Shown here one piece after another: positions 26,735-35,567 of a stretch of DNA of 64,000 bases; the first letter of the stretch is position 1, and each line of letters starts with the position of its first letter. The translations under genes were made by a program, and so were the position numbers. Source of the stretch: Enterococcus malodoratus ATCC 43197 (lineage in GTDB: Bacteria > Bacillota > Bacilli > Lactobacillales > Enterococcaceae); the NCBI RefSeq assembly GCF_000407185.1, contig NZ_KE136481.1, forward strand, positions 1,650,136 to 1,714,135, written 5' to 3'. Under the pieces are notes generated by a model. The model worked only from the letters and a program-made list of their open reading frames with translations, was not told the origin of the DNA and ran no database searches.

Positions 26735-27766
26735 TTATTTAACAAACATTGCATCGCCAAAGCTGAAGAAACGATACCGTTCTTCAATCGCATGATGGTA
26801 AGCAGCTAATGTTTCTTCGCGTCCCGCAAATGCACTCACTAACATTACTAAAGTTGATTTAGGTAAATGAAAGTTCGTCGAAAAGGCTTGGACAATTTTA
26901 AACTCATATCCCGGCGTAATAAAGATATCGGTCCAACCGCTGTCGGCCTTAATCTCGCCATCGAATTTCGTTCCGATTGTTTCCAAAGTACGGATCGAAG
27001 TGGTTCCAACCGCAATGATTTTCCCGCCAGCAGCACGAACATCATTCAATTGAGCCGCTGCTTCTTCCGTCAAACGATAGAATTCACTATGCATTTGATG
27101 TTCGGAAATATTGTCTACACTGACAGGGCGGAAGGTTCCCAGTCCAACATGCAATGTCAAATAGACCAACTTCACACCCTTTGCTGCAATTCTTTCTAGT
27201 AGTTCGGGGGTAAAATGCAACCCTGCAGTCGGAGCTGCTGCCGAACCGTTCTCTTTTGCATAAACAGTTTGATAACGTTCTGGATCTTCCAAGCGCTCTT
27301 TGATATAAGGCGGCAACGGCATTTCACCTAGTGATTCCAAATTCTCTAAGAAAATACCTTCATAAGTAAATTCCACGATTCGTCCGCCGTGCTCCAGTTC
27401 TTCCATAACTTCTGCTCGCAAACGACCATCACCAAAGACGATCTGAGTACCGACTTTTGCCCGACGTGCAGGCTTAATCAAGGTCTCCCATTCATCTCCT
27501 TGTGTGTTGTTCAGCAGCAAGACTTCTAGATGACCTCCCGTTTCAGGCTTTTCTCCATACAAACGAGCCGGTAAAACGCGTGTGTCATTCATGACTAGAG
27601 CGTCCCCAGGATTCAACTCCTCAAGGATCTCATCAAAATGCTTATCTGAAATATGACCCGTTTCTCGATCTAAGACTAGCAATCGTGAACTGTCGCGCTT
27701 TTCTAGAGGGGTCTGGGCAATTAATTCTTCTGGTAAATCAAAATCAAAATCTTCTGTGGTTAACAT
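26735..27766 (-). CDS. queA: S-adenosylmethionine:tRNA ribosyltransferase-isomerase
   Basis: Adds the ribosyl moiety of SAM to preQ1-34 in tRNA and rearranges it to epoxyqueuosine, the step after Tgt. The 343 residues contain the family landmarks [14 protein letters not shown], the RLLVLDR region, [25 protein letters not shown] and [15 protein letters not shown] has GAGGAGA 6 bases upstream. It lies on the same strand as tgt and yajC but is separated from them by three unrelated units. Confidence 0.97.
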   Translation of the reverse strand: MLTTEDFDFDLPEELIAQTPLEKRDSSRLLVLDRETGHISDKHFDEILEELNPGDALVMNDTRVLPARLYGEKPETGGHLEVLLLNNTQGDEWETLIKPARRAKVGTQIVFGDGRLRAEVMEELEHGGRIVEFTYEGIFLENLESLGEMPLPPYIKERLEDPERYQTVYAKENGSAAAPTAGLHFTPELLERIAAKGVKLVYLTLHVGLGTFRPVSVDNISEHQMHSEFYRLTEEAAAQLNDVRAAGGKIIAVGTTSIRTLETIGTKFDGEIKADSGWTDIFITPGYEFKIVQAFSTNFHLPKSTLVMLVSAFAGREETLAAYHHAIEERYRFFSFGDAMFVK

Positions 27767-28319
27767 AGCTTCTCCTCTTTTCCTCCGCTATTCTATCACG
27801 GAGCATTCCCATTGAAAAGTACAGCGGCGTTTCCTTTCTCATGAATGGATTAAAAAAAAATGATCCCATTTGAAAAGAATTCTTTCGATTATTAAAAAAT
27901 TGTTTTTTTATTCTCTCATTCAATCTTCCTTTATGATAAACAACCCATGTAAACACGACAAAGAAAACGTTATTTAATGATCAAAAATAATGATTTCCAT
28001 CGCGATGTATTGACCAAAACAAATCAGTCTATTTGTTTTTAATCGTCCTTTGTTGCATACTTAAATTATAAGTATGTTAAATTTTTTACATTCAAGATGC
28101 CGTTTTGCTAGTTTCAGGATGCGCCTTTCGCCGCATATTTTTACAAGATTCGTTGGATTATATGCAATCGATTTTGAGAATAAATTTTGTAAAATCCTTT
28201 CTCATTTTCGCAGGTGCAGACCTTGTTCGGCCGAGAGAACATTTCAGCATACGGATTGGAATCAGGAATAATTTTTCATTAGAACGACTAGTTTTTTAAT
28301 ATGAAGAAGGAGTGAAAAA
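27767..28319 (+). promoter_or_regulatory. opuC upstream region
   Basis: 553 gene-free bases. They hold a 9-bp hairpin AAAACAAAT/ATTTGTTTT (28016-28039), an 8-bp dyad CATACTTA/TAAGTATG (28056-28076) containing a -10-like TATAAG, and a weak hairpin ATGCG/CGCAT followed by ATTTTT near 28120-28145. A consensus promoter or known riboswitch was not found. AGAAGGAG before 28320 is the opuCA ribosome binding site. The length suggests regulated osmotic control of opuC; inference. Confidence 0.45.
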
Positions 28320-29492
28320 ATGATTGAATTTGACCACGTTTCCAAAATATACAATGGAAATAAAGTAGCAGTTGAAGATATTACACTCTCTTTTGATAAG
28401 GGAGAATTCATTTGCCTAATCGGAACCAGCGGTAGCGGAAAAACTACGACAATGCGGATGATTAACCGCATGATCGATCCCACAAAAGGCACAATCACTA
28501 TCAATGGTGAAGATATCCAAAAGAAAAACCCGGTTGAATTACGCCGTCAGATCGGTTACGTCATCCAAAATATTGGTTTAATGCCGCATATGACGATTCG
28601 TGACAACATTACTCTCGTACAACGTTTGTTGAAGGTAGACAAAGAAGAGCAAAACAAGACGGCCGAAAAAATGATTGACTTAGTTGAACTGCCGCGCGAT
28701 ATGCTGGATCGTTATCCCCATGAATTATCAGGTGGACAACAGCAACGTATCGGGGTTGTTCGTGCGCTCGCTGCGGACCAAGACGTCATCTTGATGGACG
28801 AACCTTTCGGTGCCTTAGATCCGATAACCCGTGATTCTTTACAAGACCTTGTGAAGGACTTGCAAGAACGTCTAGGAAAGACGATCGTTTTCGTTACTCA
28901 CGACATGGATGAAGCGCTGAAATTGGCCAACCGGATCGCTATCATGGACAACGGAAAAGTGATCCAATTTGATACGCCGGAAAATATTTTGCAGCATCCA
29001 GCCAATGAATTTGTAGAAGAACTTTTAGGTGAAGATCGATTGCTGCAAGCAAAACCAGATACCACAACAGTGGGTGAAATCATGATGCATACTGCCGTCT
29101 CTATTACACCAGAGAAGAGTTTGCAAAATGCGATTCGTTTGATGCGGGAAAAACGGGTAGATACCTTATTGATCGTCGATGAAGACAATGTTTTAAAAGG
29201 CTTTGTTGATGTTGAAACAATCGACCGCGAACGCCGTCATGGCAAGGCCACCAGTATCGGCGATATTATCAATCCAAATGTTTTCTATGTGAAAGAATCC
29301 GCACTGGTCCGCGATAGTTTGCAACGGATCCTGAAACGCGGCGTAAAATATGTTCCCGTCGTAAATGACAGCAAACATTTAGTCGGCATCCTAACGAGGG
29401 TATCGCTCGTGGATATCATCTATGATGTTCTTTGGGGTGAAGAAGATACTTTCGGAGATGCGGCTGAAAGCATAACAAGTGAGGAGGCGTAA
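28320..29492 (+). CDS. opuCA: osmoprotectant ABC transporter, ATP-binding protein with CBS pair
   Basis: Powers import of glycine betaine, carnitine or choline. The 390 residues comprise an ABC domain (Walker [11 protein letters not shown], signature [11 protein letters not shown], Walker [13 protein letters not shown], His in VTHDMDEA) and a C-terminal tandem CBS region (about 255-370), which in OpuCA senses ionic strength or binds c-di-AMP. First gene of opuCA-CB-CC-CD with 2-7 base gaps. The substrate is inferred from family; carnitine/betaine OpuC is the best fit. Confidence 0.93.
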   Translation: MIEFDHVSKIYNGNKVAVEDITLSFDKGEFICLIGTSGSGKTTTMRMINRMIDPTKGTITINGEDIQKKNPVELRRQIGYVIQNIGLMPHMTIRDNITLVQRLLKVDKEEQNKTAEKMIDLVELPRDMLDRYPHELSGGQQQRIGVVRALAADQDVILMDEPFGALDPITRDSLQDLVKDLQERLGKTIVFVTHDMDEALKLANRIAIMDNGKVIQFDTPENILQHPANEFVEELLGEDRLLQAKPDTTTVGEIMMHTAVSITPEKSLQNAIRLMREKRVDTLLIVDEDNVLKGFVDVETIDRERRHGKATSIGDIINPNVFYVKESALVRDSLQRILKRGVKYVPVVNDSKHLVGILTRVSLVDIIYDVLWGEEDTFGDAAESITSEEA

Positions 29493-29494
29493 TT

Positions 29495-30130
29495 ATGCAA
29501 GCATTCATCAATGAATATGGTGGGCAAATGCTGACAAAAAGCGCTGAACATTTGTATATTTCTGCTATTGCGTTAGGACTTGGCATTTTAGTCGCCGTCC
29601 CTTTAGGAATTGTCTTAACTCGGCTGCCTAAAATCTCAGGACTCGTGATCGGGATCGCCAGCGTGTTACAAACTGTCCCGTCACTCGCTTTACTGGCATT
29701 AATGATCCCATTCTTCGGTGTCGGAAAGCTTCCTGCGATCATCGCTCTGTTTATTTATTCTTTATTGCCGATTTTACGTAATACGTTTATCGGGATGAAA
29801 AATGTCGATCGCAATTATCGTGATGTCGCTAAGGGTATGGGAATGACCAATCTGCAATCCATTTTTACGGTGGAATTACCGATCGCGGTCCCAACAATCA
29901 TGGCGGGGATTCGTTTAGCTGCCGTGTATGTTATCGCGTGGGCTACTTTAGCTTCTTATATCGGCGCAGGTGGTTTAGGTGATTTAATCTTCAGCGGGCT
30001 GAACAACTTCCAACCGCCGTTGATTATTGCCGGAACTGTGCCGGTTATTTTGATGGCTTTAATTGTCGATCTGTTATTAGGTCTCCTAGAAGACCACATG
30101 ACCCCTGCAGCTTTAAGGAAGGAGGAGTAA
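29495..30130 (+). CDS. opuCB: osmoprotectant ABC transporter, permease
   Basis: A 211-residue membrane permease of the BPD-transport type. About six hydrophobic segments and the EAA-like loop [25 protein letters not shown] contact the ATPase. It starts 2 bases after opuCA with GAGGAGG overlapping the opuCA end. Paired with the second permease at 31059, which has the matching GMTSWQRLYMIELPLS loop. Confidence 0.93.
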   Translation: MQAFINEYGGQMLTKSAEHLYISAIALGLGILVAVPLGIVLTRLPKISGLVIGIASVLQTVPSLALLALMIPFFGVGKLPAIIALFIYSLLPILRNTFIGMKNVDRNYRDVAKGMGMTNLQSIFTVELPIAVPTIMAGIRLAAVYVIAWATLASYIGAGGLGDLIFSGLNNFQPPLIIAGTVPVILMALIVDLLLGLLEDHMTPAALRKEE

Positions 30131-30133
30131 TGC

Positions 30134-31051
30134 ATGAAAAAATTAAAAACATTCGCCTTACTCGGTCTTTCACTCCTATTTCTAAGTAGCTGCTCCTTTC
30201 CTGGTTTAGCTTCTAACGATAGCGAAAACACGATTGGGATCACCGGCGGAATTACTTCTGAGACACAAATTTTAGCGAACTTGGTTTCTGGAATGATCAA
30301 GCATTATACCGATCTAGATACTACGATTATTAATAATTTGGCCACAACAACGATCAATCATCAAGCGATGATGAACAAAGACGCTTCCATTTCGGCAGCT
30401 CGTTATACCGGAACAGACTTAACAACTACCTTAGGCTTGCCAGCGGAAAAAGATCCGAAAAAAGCCTTTGATACGGTTAAAACAGAATTCGAAAAACGAT
30501 ATCATCAAACTTGGTTTTCTTCTTACGGCTTTGACAATACCTATGTTTTCTTAGTTCGTAAAGACACGGCTGAAAAATACAACTTGAAAAAAGTCAGCGA
30601 TTTGAAAAAACATGCCGGCGAATTGAAGGCCGGGGTCGATACTGCTTGGATCACTCGAGAAGGCGATGGCTATGATGGTTTCAAAGAGACCTATGGCTTT
30701 GAGTTTTCTTCGATTTTACCGATGCAGATTGGTCTCGTTTACGATGCCGTTGAAGCAGGCAAAATGGATATTGTTTTAGGCTACTCAACAGATGGACGGA
30801 TTGCCAGCTACGACTTGGTTATGCTGGAAGATGACTTACATTTCTTCCCGCCTTACGATGCAGCGGCGATCGCCACCGATGAGGTATTAGCGAAAAATCC
30901 AAAAATTCGGACAGCTTTAAAACGTCTGGAAGGAACAATCAATACTAGAGAAATGCAAAAACTAAACTATCGTGCAGATAATGATTTAGTGGAACCTTCT
31001 GTTATTGCTGAAGATTTCCTAAAACAACACAACTATTTCGAGAAGGAGTGA
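30134..31051 (+). CDS. opuCC: osmoprotectant ABC transporter, substrate-binding lipoprotein
   Basis: Extracellular binding protein of 305 residues tethered by lipid. The signal peptide has lipobox LSSC, with the modified Cys at residue 20. The mature part starts NTIGITGGITSETQILANLV and belongs to the OpuAC/ProX-like group. Aromatic residues (YGFDNTYVF, WITREGDGYDG) could form the cation cage for quaternary amines. GGAGGAG lies just upstream. It sits between the two permease genes, as in the OpuC systems of Bacillus and Listeria. Confidence 0.93.
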   Translation: MKKLKTFALLGLSLLFLSSCSFPGLASNDSENTIGITGGITSETQILANLVSGMIKHYTDLDTTIINNLATTTINHQAMMNKDASISAARYTGTDLTTTLGLPAEKDPKKAFDTVKTEFEKRYHQTWFSSYGFDNTYVFLVRKDTAEKYNLKKVSDLKKHAGELKAGVDTAWITREGDGYDGFKETYGFEFSSILPMQIGLVYDAVEAGKMDIVLGYSTDGRIASYDLVMLEDDLHFFPPYDAAAIATDEVLAKNPKIRTALKRLEGTINTREMQKLNYRADNDLVEPSVIAEDFLKQHNYFEKE

Positions 31052-31058
31052 AGCAACA

Positions 31059-31721
31059 ATGGAAAACATGAATACGTTCCAACAATTTATTGACTATTTC
31101 CAAACCAATGGTGCCTATGTTTTCAGTCAGTTTGTACGTCACTTCCTGATTTCGATCTACGGGGTATTGTTTGCGGCAATCGTCGGAATTCCAATTGGGA
31201 TTTTTATTTCTAAACATTACAAGTTGGCTAATTGGGTGATTCGGATCGCTAATGTGATCCAAACAATCCCTTCACTAGCTATGATCTCAATTTTGATGAT
31301 CGGATTAGGTCTCGGAGTAAACGTCGTAATCTTGACCGTCTTCTTATACTCGCTACTGCCAATCATCAAAAACACCTACACCGGGATGCGCCAAGTCGAT
31401 AAAAACGCCCTGGATGTCGGAACTGGTATGGGAATGACTTCTTGGCAGCGGCTTTATATGATTGAATTGCCGCTTTCTGTTTCAGTCATTATGGCTGGGA
31501 TTCGAAACGCTCTAGTGGTCGCTATCGGGATCACTGCTATCGGGGCTTTCGTCGGCGCTGGCGGCTTGGGTGATATCATCATCCGCGGTACCAACGCGAC
31601 AGATGGAACATCCTTGATCTTGGCAGGTGCATTGCCAACTGCCTTGATGGCTATCTTGACTGACTGGATTTTAAGTATCGTTGAACGAAAACTGGACCCA
31701 GCAACTAAAACAAGTAAGTAA
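31059..31721 (+). CDS. opuCD: osmoprotectant ABC transporter, second permease
   Basis: A 220-residue permease with about six hydrophobic segments, a paralogue of opuCB. The coupling loop GMTSWQRLYMIELPLSVSVIMAGIR is in the usual place and GAGGLGDIIIRG follows. It is the last gene of the operon, 7 bases after opuCC, and ends at a very strong terminator. Confidence 0.93.
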   Translation: MENMNTFQQFIDYFQTNGAYVFSQFVRHFLISIYGVLFAAIVGIPIGIFISKHYKLANWVIRIANVIQTIPSLAMISILMIGLGLGVNVVILTVFLYSLLPIIKNTYTGMRQVDKNALDVGTGMGMTSWQRLYMIELPLSVSVIMAGIRNALVVAIGITAIGAFVGAGGLGDIIIRGTNATDGTSLILAGALPTALMAILTDWILSIVERKLDPATKTSK

Positions 31722-31770
31722 AAAAAGCGACGCCGCTTGAAGAATTTTTCTTCGAGCGGCGTCGCTTTTT
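31722..31770. terminator. strong bidirectional terminator
   Basis: AAAAAGCGACGCCGCT with GAAGAA extends to a stem of about 22 bp (one mismatch) around a 4-base loop, with A and T runs on both sides. It separates opuCD from the convergent SorC gene. Confidence 0.95.
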
Positions 31771-31778
31771 CTATTCGT

Positions 31779-32714
31779 CTAACTATTCAACAATTCGTAG
31801 CCAACTTCTTCGTCACAGATCAAGACATTGATTAATTTCCCATTGATTGCACCCAAAGTTGCCGTTGCCCGTTTTTTCGAACACACAGCGCCGATACTGA
31901 TCGGTGCTAAGCGCAGCGAATCTAATCCGCTGGAAATCGGGAACTGATTACGGTATTGAATTTCTTTTCCTTCAATATCAAAGGCCCGGCCAATCATCGT
32001 TCCCACGGCTCCTTCAGCCACTAGATCATTCAGATCACGATTATCTAAGATTCCCGAAGAAACTAGCGTATTTCGTGTCGTCTCGATGTTGCCGACTCCG
32101 CTAAATGCGACATCGATTTTTCGCCCTAGCGAAATATTCAAATCGATTTGCGGTTGAGCCAGCAGCTCTTCTTGCAACTTCCGTGAATTAACGAATGCTG
32201 GTGCATTGAAAAATTCATGTCGACCATTTAATTTTTGGGCTAAACGAAAAACCAATTCATTGCCGTCCATCACCGTACGATTTGGACCTAAACTTCCCGT
32301 CAGTTGAACAACATGAACATTTTTTAAATCATGTGCTGGAAAGTTTTTTACCATTTTTTCAACGGTCGCGCCCCATGAGATCCCTAGTATTTTATCATCA
32401 GATAATGCACTGCTGATATAATCTGCCGAAGCTTTCCCCACATTGTCTAAATCATAATCATATTCGCCTAACCCTTTGACAACGATGACCTCTAGCAAAT
32501 CAAACTTTTCTTTTAGTTGCATCATCAATGTATTGTTGCGCTCAAAAGGTGCTTCAATAGAGATTTTAACAATTTGTTTTTCTCTTGCTTCCTCCAGCAT
32601 TCTGGAAATGGATGGACGTGATACCCCAATTATTTTCGCAATATCGTTTTGGTTCATCCTATCTAAATAGTACAGTTCTGCTACTTTTAATAATTTAGAA
32701 ATATCATTCGCCAT
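31779..32714 (-). CDS. SorC/DeoR-family sugar-binding transcriptional regulator
   Basis: A 311-residue regulator. The N-terminal helix-turn-helix MNQNDIAKIIGVSRPSISRML (about residues 20-40) is joined to a SorC sugar-phosphate-binding domain, with GISWGATVEKMV, QLTGSLG and GAVGTMIGRAFD. It is the last gene of the minus-strand PTS operon. Known family behaviour: tetramers that bind promoter DNA and are released or activated by a phosphorylated sugar. It is the likely controller of this locus and the best candidate to bind the CATAAGTTCTT motif found at three sites nearby (inference). Confidence 0.9.
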   Translation of the reverse strand: MANDISKLLKVAELYYLDRMNQNDIAKIIGVSRPSISRMLEEAREKQIVKISIEAPFERNNTLMMQLKEKFDLLEVIVVKGLGEYDYDLDNVGKASADYISSALSDDKILGISWGATVEKMVKNFPAHDLKNVHVVQLTGSLGPNRTVMDGNELVFRLAQKLNGRHEFFNAPAFVNSRKLQEELLAQPQIDLNISLGRKIDVAFSGVGNIETTRNTLVSSGILDNRDLNDLVAEGAVGTMIGRAFDIEGKEIQYRNQFPISSGLDSLRLAPISIGAVCSKKRATATLGAINGKLINVLICDEEVGYELLNS

Positions 32715-32748
32715 TTTTTCCTCCTAGTTCAAATACTGGACTGACATC

Positions 32749-33561
32749 CTATAAGCCTGTAATAAAGTCATCAATAATTTCTAACGCTTTCACTACGCCG
32801 TCTTCATCATTGGTCGGGCAGTGCCACCTAGCCGCCCGTTTTAATTCACTCGTTGCATTTCCCATTGCGATGGATTGGGAAAATAATTCAAAAGATGAGA
32901 GGTCGTTCCCATTATCCCCAACTACAAATACCTCATTCGCTGATAGGCCATAATAACGAGCCAACTCAGCCAAAGAATTCCCCTTGCTCACATTTTTCTT
33001 AGAAAATTCAAGCATGGTCGGGTATCCTTGAACACACGAATATTGTTGCGAAAAACGTTGTTCTATCTGACTTTTATTCTGTTTTATTATATCTGGGTTA
33101 TCACAAATAAGCAATTTTGAATATTTTTCATTCTGTGCATTTTTTTCGATTGGACAAACCGTCAGCTGATTGTTTGTCAAAAAACAAAATTCTAAGGTTC
33201 CAAGATTTATCGTAGGAAACGAAGTCCACGCTCCTTGTTCATTTACCGCTATGCAAGTCAGACCTACCTCTTGGCAGAAGGCGGTTAATTCTTGATACTC
33301 CGAAAAATCAAGCAGCTCTTCTACTAGTTTCTCACCGCCCGCATTTTGCACTAATGCACCATTAGCAACAACATGATAACCATCGGCTATCCCAACCGCT
33401 TGAGCGTGTGGACTTACCCCCGACATTGGACGTCCTGAACAAAAAGCGAATGTATAGTTTTTGCTTTCTGCTCTTTGGCGGATCGCTTCAGCTACATTAC
33501 GGGTCAACCTTCCACTAGAATTCAGCGCCGTTCCGTCAAGATCTAAAGCCACTAAAATCAT
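32749..33561 (-). CDS. Cof-type HAD-superfamily phosphatase in the PTS operon
   Basis: A 270-residue HAD hydrolase. Motif I ALDLDGTALN (nucleophile Asp7, acid/base Asp9), FCSGRP as motif II, a lysine in motif III (FSKKNVSKGNSL), and GDNGNDLSSFELF as motif IV. It is set between the IIB gene and the SorC regulator, with a terminator-like hairpin just upstream. It may dephosphorylate a sugar phosphate made in this pathway and so prevent its build-up (inference). It belongs to the same class as the gene at 2729. Confidence 0.88.
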   Translation of the reverse strand: MILVALDLDGTALNSSGRLTRNVAEAIRQRAESKNYTFAFCSGRPMSGVSPHAQAVGIADGYHVVANGALVQNAGGEKLVEELLDFSEYQELTAFCQEVGLTCIAVNEQGAWTSFPTINLGTLEFCFLTNNQLTVCPIEKNAQNEKYSKLLICDNPDIIKQNKSQIEQRFSQQYSCVQGYPTMLEFSKKNVSKGNSLAELARYYGLSANEVFVVGDNGNDLSSFELFSQSIAMGNATSELKRAARWHCPTNDEDGVVKALEIIDDFITGL

Positions 33562-33582
33562 CAGAATTTCCTTTCAAAAAAA

Positions 33583-33603
33583 GACTGGACAAGCTATCCA
33601 GCC
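33583..33603 (-). terminator. intra-operon terminator or attenuator
   Basis: On the minus strand GGCTGGA, 7-base loop, TCCAGTC, then seven T. It lies between the IIB gene and the HAD gene, so only part of the transcripts should reach the HAD and SorC genes. Confidence 0.8.
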
Positions 33604-33612
33604 TTTCAGTTA

Positions 33613-33918
33613 TTATTTTCCCATCTCTTTTAACGCTTTTAAGGCAGCGTCTAAAAATGTTTCTTCATCAAGTCCGGTTAATAATCCAACCGAATTAATT
33701 TGAGGAATTCCTTCCGCATCCGCAGGATCAATTGGGCTGGTAAAAGCGATAATATCAATATCACCATTAGAGACCGCACCTTTGACCATACCAGGATTTA
33801 CTTCTTGGATTTCTACTTCGTACCCATGTTCCTCCAGTAATTCTACAATTCGTTCACCAACCATAGCCGAACTTACCGTCCCTGAACCGCATACAGATAA
33901 AACTTTAATTTCTGTCAT
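33613..33918 (-). CDS. PTS system IIB component, galactitol-type
   Basis: Carries the phosphate from IIA to the incoming polyol or sugar. The 101-residue protein has the P-loop-like active site LSVCGSGTVSSAM, with phospho-Cys10, as in GatB. GGAGG precedes the ATG. It is separated from the IIA gene by a 129-base gap that holds a possible internal promoter and the shared motif. Confidence 0.9.
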   Translation of the reverse strand: MTEIKVLSVCGSGTVSSAMVGERIVELLEEHGYEVEIQEVNPGMVKGAVSNGDIDIIAFTSPIDPADAEGIPQINSVGLLTGLDEETFLDAALKALKEMGK

Positions 33919-34047
33919 CTCTAAACCTCCTATTTTTAAGTACCATTTATCCTTGCACTCACAATTTTTTTAGTGCCTAAAAAAATCGCGAGCATCCATA
34001 AGTTCTTTTATTCATTATAGTATAACGCTTTCATCAATTGTTGCTTT
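33919..34047 (-). promoter_or_regulatory. gap between IIA and IIB genes with shared motif
   Basis: Holds CATAAGTTCTT at 33997-34007 (plus strand), the same 11 bases found at two other promoters of this locus. On the minus strand a TATACTATAAT stretch (about 34015-34025) could be a -10 region, and GCACT/AGTGC makes a weak hairpin. An internal promoter for IIB-HAD-SorC is plausible. Confidence 0.55.
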
Positions 34048-34512
34048 TTAAAATTTAATTTTACTGGTTACGGCTAAAACTTCTTCCGGACTTTTAGCTT
34101 GGCAGATCGCATCCAAATCTTCTTTAGTTTTAAAAACACTCATCAATTGACGTAAAAGCGCCAATTGCTTCTTCGGATGTTCCATCGCTAACGGGAAGAA
34201 GATATTGCTTTGCAATTTAATCTCCGGACTTCCCATCATAGAAACTTCTATTGGTTCTTTCGTTACAACGACACCCATCCCCGGGCGCAAAACATGTTCC
34301 GGGTCCGTATGAGGAATCGCGATATTATGACCATCCGCTGCTAAACCAGTTGGAAAGACTTTTTCTCTGGCAATCACCGCATCCACATAAGATGGTTTTA
34401 CGATCTGCGCTTTTTCAAATTCAGCACCGATCAATTGAATGACTTCTTCAAATGAATGAAGATCTTGATCAAGCAAGATACAATTTTTTTCAACAAGATT
34501 TTTCTCTTCCAT
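34048..34512 (-). CDS. PTS system IIA component, fructose/galactitol type
   Basis: Accepts phosphate from HPr and passes it to IIB. The 154-residue protein has NIAIPHTDPEHV, in which His68 is the phosphorylated residue, and the PTS_EIIA_2 pattern. It starts 14 bases after the dehydrogenase gene. With the IIB and IIC genes it forms a complete three-protein galactitol-type permease. Confidence 0.92.
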   Translation of the reverse strand: MEEKNLVEKNCILLDQDLHSFEEVIQLIGAEFEKAQIVKPSYVDAVIAREKVFPTGLAADGHNIAIPHTDPEHVLRPGMGVVVTKEPIEVSMMGSPEIKLQSNIFFPLAMEHPKKQLALLRQLMSVFKTKEDLDAICQAKSPEEVLAVTSKIKF

Positions 34513-34526
34513 CGCTACCCCTCACT

Positions 34527-35567
34527 TTATTGTTTGTTCGGCTGCAGAACAACCTTTATTTCATTGCCAGCCATCACCTGTTCGATGGCCTCTTCCCATT
34601 GCTCTAATGGATAGATCTTAGTGATCAAGCGTTCAGCATCGATCTGGCCTTTTTTCATCAGATCCAAAGTCAAATGCCAGGTAGAAGGCTTTTGCGACCT
34701 TGAACCAATGACGTTCATTTCTCTTTGCACAATCGAGTTCATGTCTAATTCATTCAGATTTTTTGCAAAGACACCCATCTGTACCAATGTGCCCTTTTGC
34801 TTCAAATAATCAAAAACACCTTTGATCGCTGGTGCTGCGCCGGAACACTCAAAACAATAATCCGCGCCTTTCCCATTAGTAAACTCTTTGATAATTCCGG
34901 CGGCATCTTCCTTCAGCGAATCAATTATTCGATCGGCTCCTAACTCGCGTGCTGTCTCCAATCGATCAGCATCTTGAGTAATTCCAATGACGATTACTTT
35001 TGCTCCGACACTTTTCAATACTTGACTTAAGCATAACCCAATCGGACCAGGTCCTACAATAACTGCCACGTCATTTTTTTCCACCTGAACTTTTTCCATA
35101 CTAGCGTGAACACCGCAGGCAATCGGTTCCGTAATCGAAGCAGCTAATAAACTGATCTTATCATCCAGAACATGAACACTTTCTTCACGAGTTAATACAT
35201 ATTCAGCAAAGCTGCCATTCACTTGACTGCCTAAACCTTTACGATTCAAGCAAAGGTTGTATTCCTTATTTTGACAAGGTTCACATTCTCCGCAAGTCGC
35301 GAATGTCGTTTCACTGGTGACCAACGCCCCTTTTTGTACTTTCGTGACATTCTCTCCAATAGCCTCAACCACTCCAGAAAACTCATGACCCAGTACCAAA
35401 GGAGTCTTCAATCGGTCATATTCGCCTTTAAATCCGTGAATATCTGTTCCGCAGATCCCAGTATAAATTACTTTAATCAAAACCTCCTGATCTCTTGGAA
35501 CAGGTTTTTCAATCTCTAACAATTTCATTTTGTTATAGCCAGGTTCTGTTTTGACTAACGCCTTCAT
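34527..35567 (-). CDS. zinc-dependent medium-chain dehydrogenase, polyol-phosphate type
   Basis: A 346-residue MDR alcohol dehydrogenase. Catalytic zinc ligands lie in GICGTDIHGF and GHEF, the structural zinc lobe is CGECEPC with NLC, and the NAD fold has GPGPIG. I start at 35567, where the ATG overlaps the IIC stop (ATGA) with AGGTGG upstream; the longer frame has no binding site. Next to a galactitol-type PTS, such enzymes oxidise the imported polyol phosphate to a ketose phosphate. Galactitol-1-P, sorbitol-6-P or pentitol-P (for example D-arabitol-P) dehydrogenase are all possible. The exact substrate is unknown. Confidence 0.88.
   Translation of the reverse strand: MKALVKTEPGYNKMKLLEIEKPVPRDQEVLIKVIYTGICGTDIHGFKGEYDRLKTPLVLGHEFSGVVEAIGENVTKVQKGALVTSETTFATCGECEPCQNKEYNLCLNRKGLGSQVNGSFAEYVLTREESVHVLDDKISLLAASITEPIACGVHASMEKVQVEKNDVAVIVGPGPIGLCLSQVLKSVGAKVIVIGITQDADRLETARELGADRIIDSLKEDAAGIIKEFTNGKGADYCFECSGAAPAIKGVFDYLKQKGTLVQMGVFAKNLNELDMNSIVQREMNVIGSRSQKPSTWHLTLDLMKKGQIDAERLITKIYPLEQWEEAIEQVMAGNEIKVVLQPNKQ

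Noticed and set aside
28016-28039. Hairpin before opuC as an intrinsic terminator
   Set aside because: The stem is A/T-only with its T-run inside the stem, and there is no upstream gene on that strand for it to terminate.
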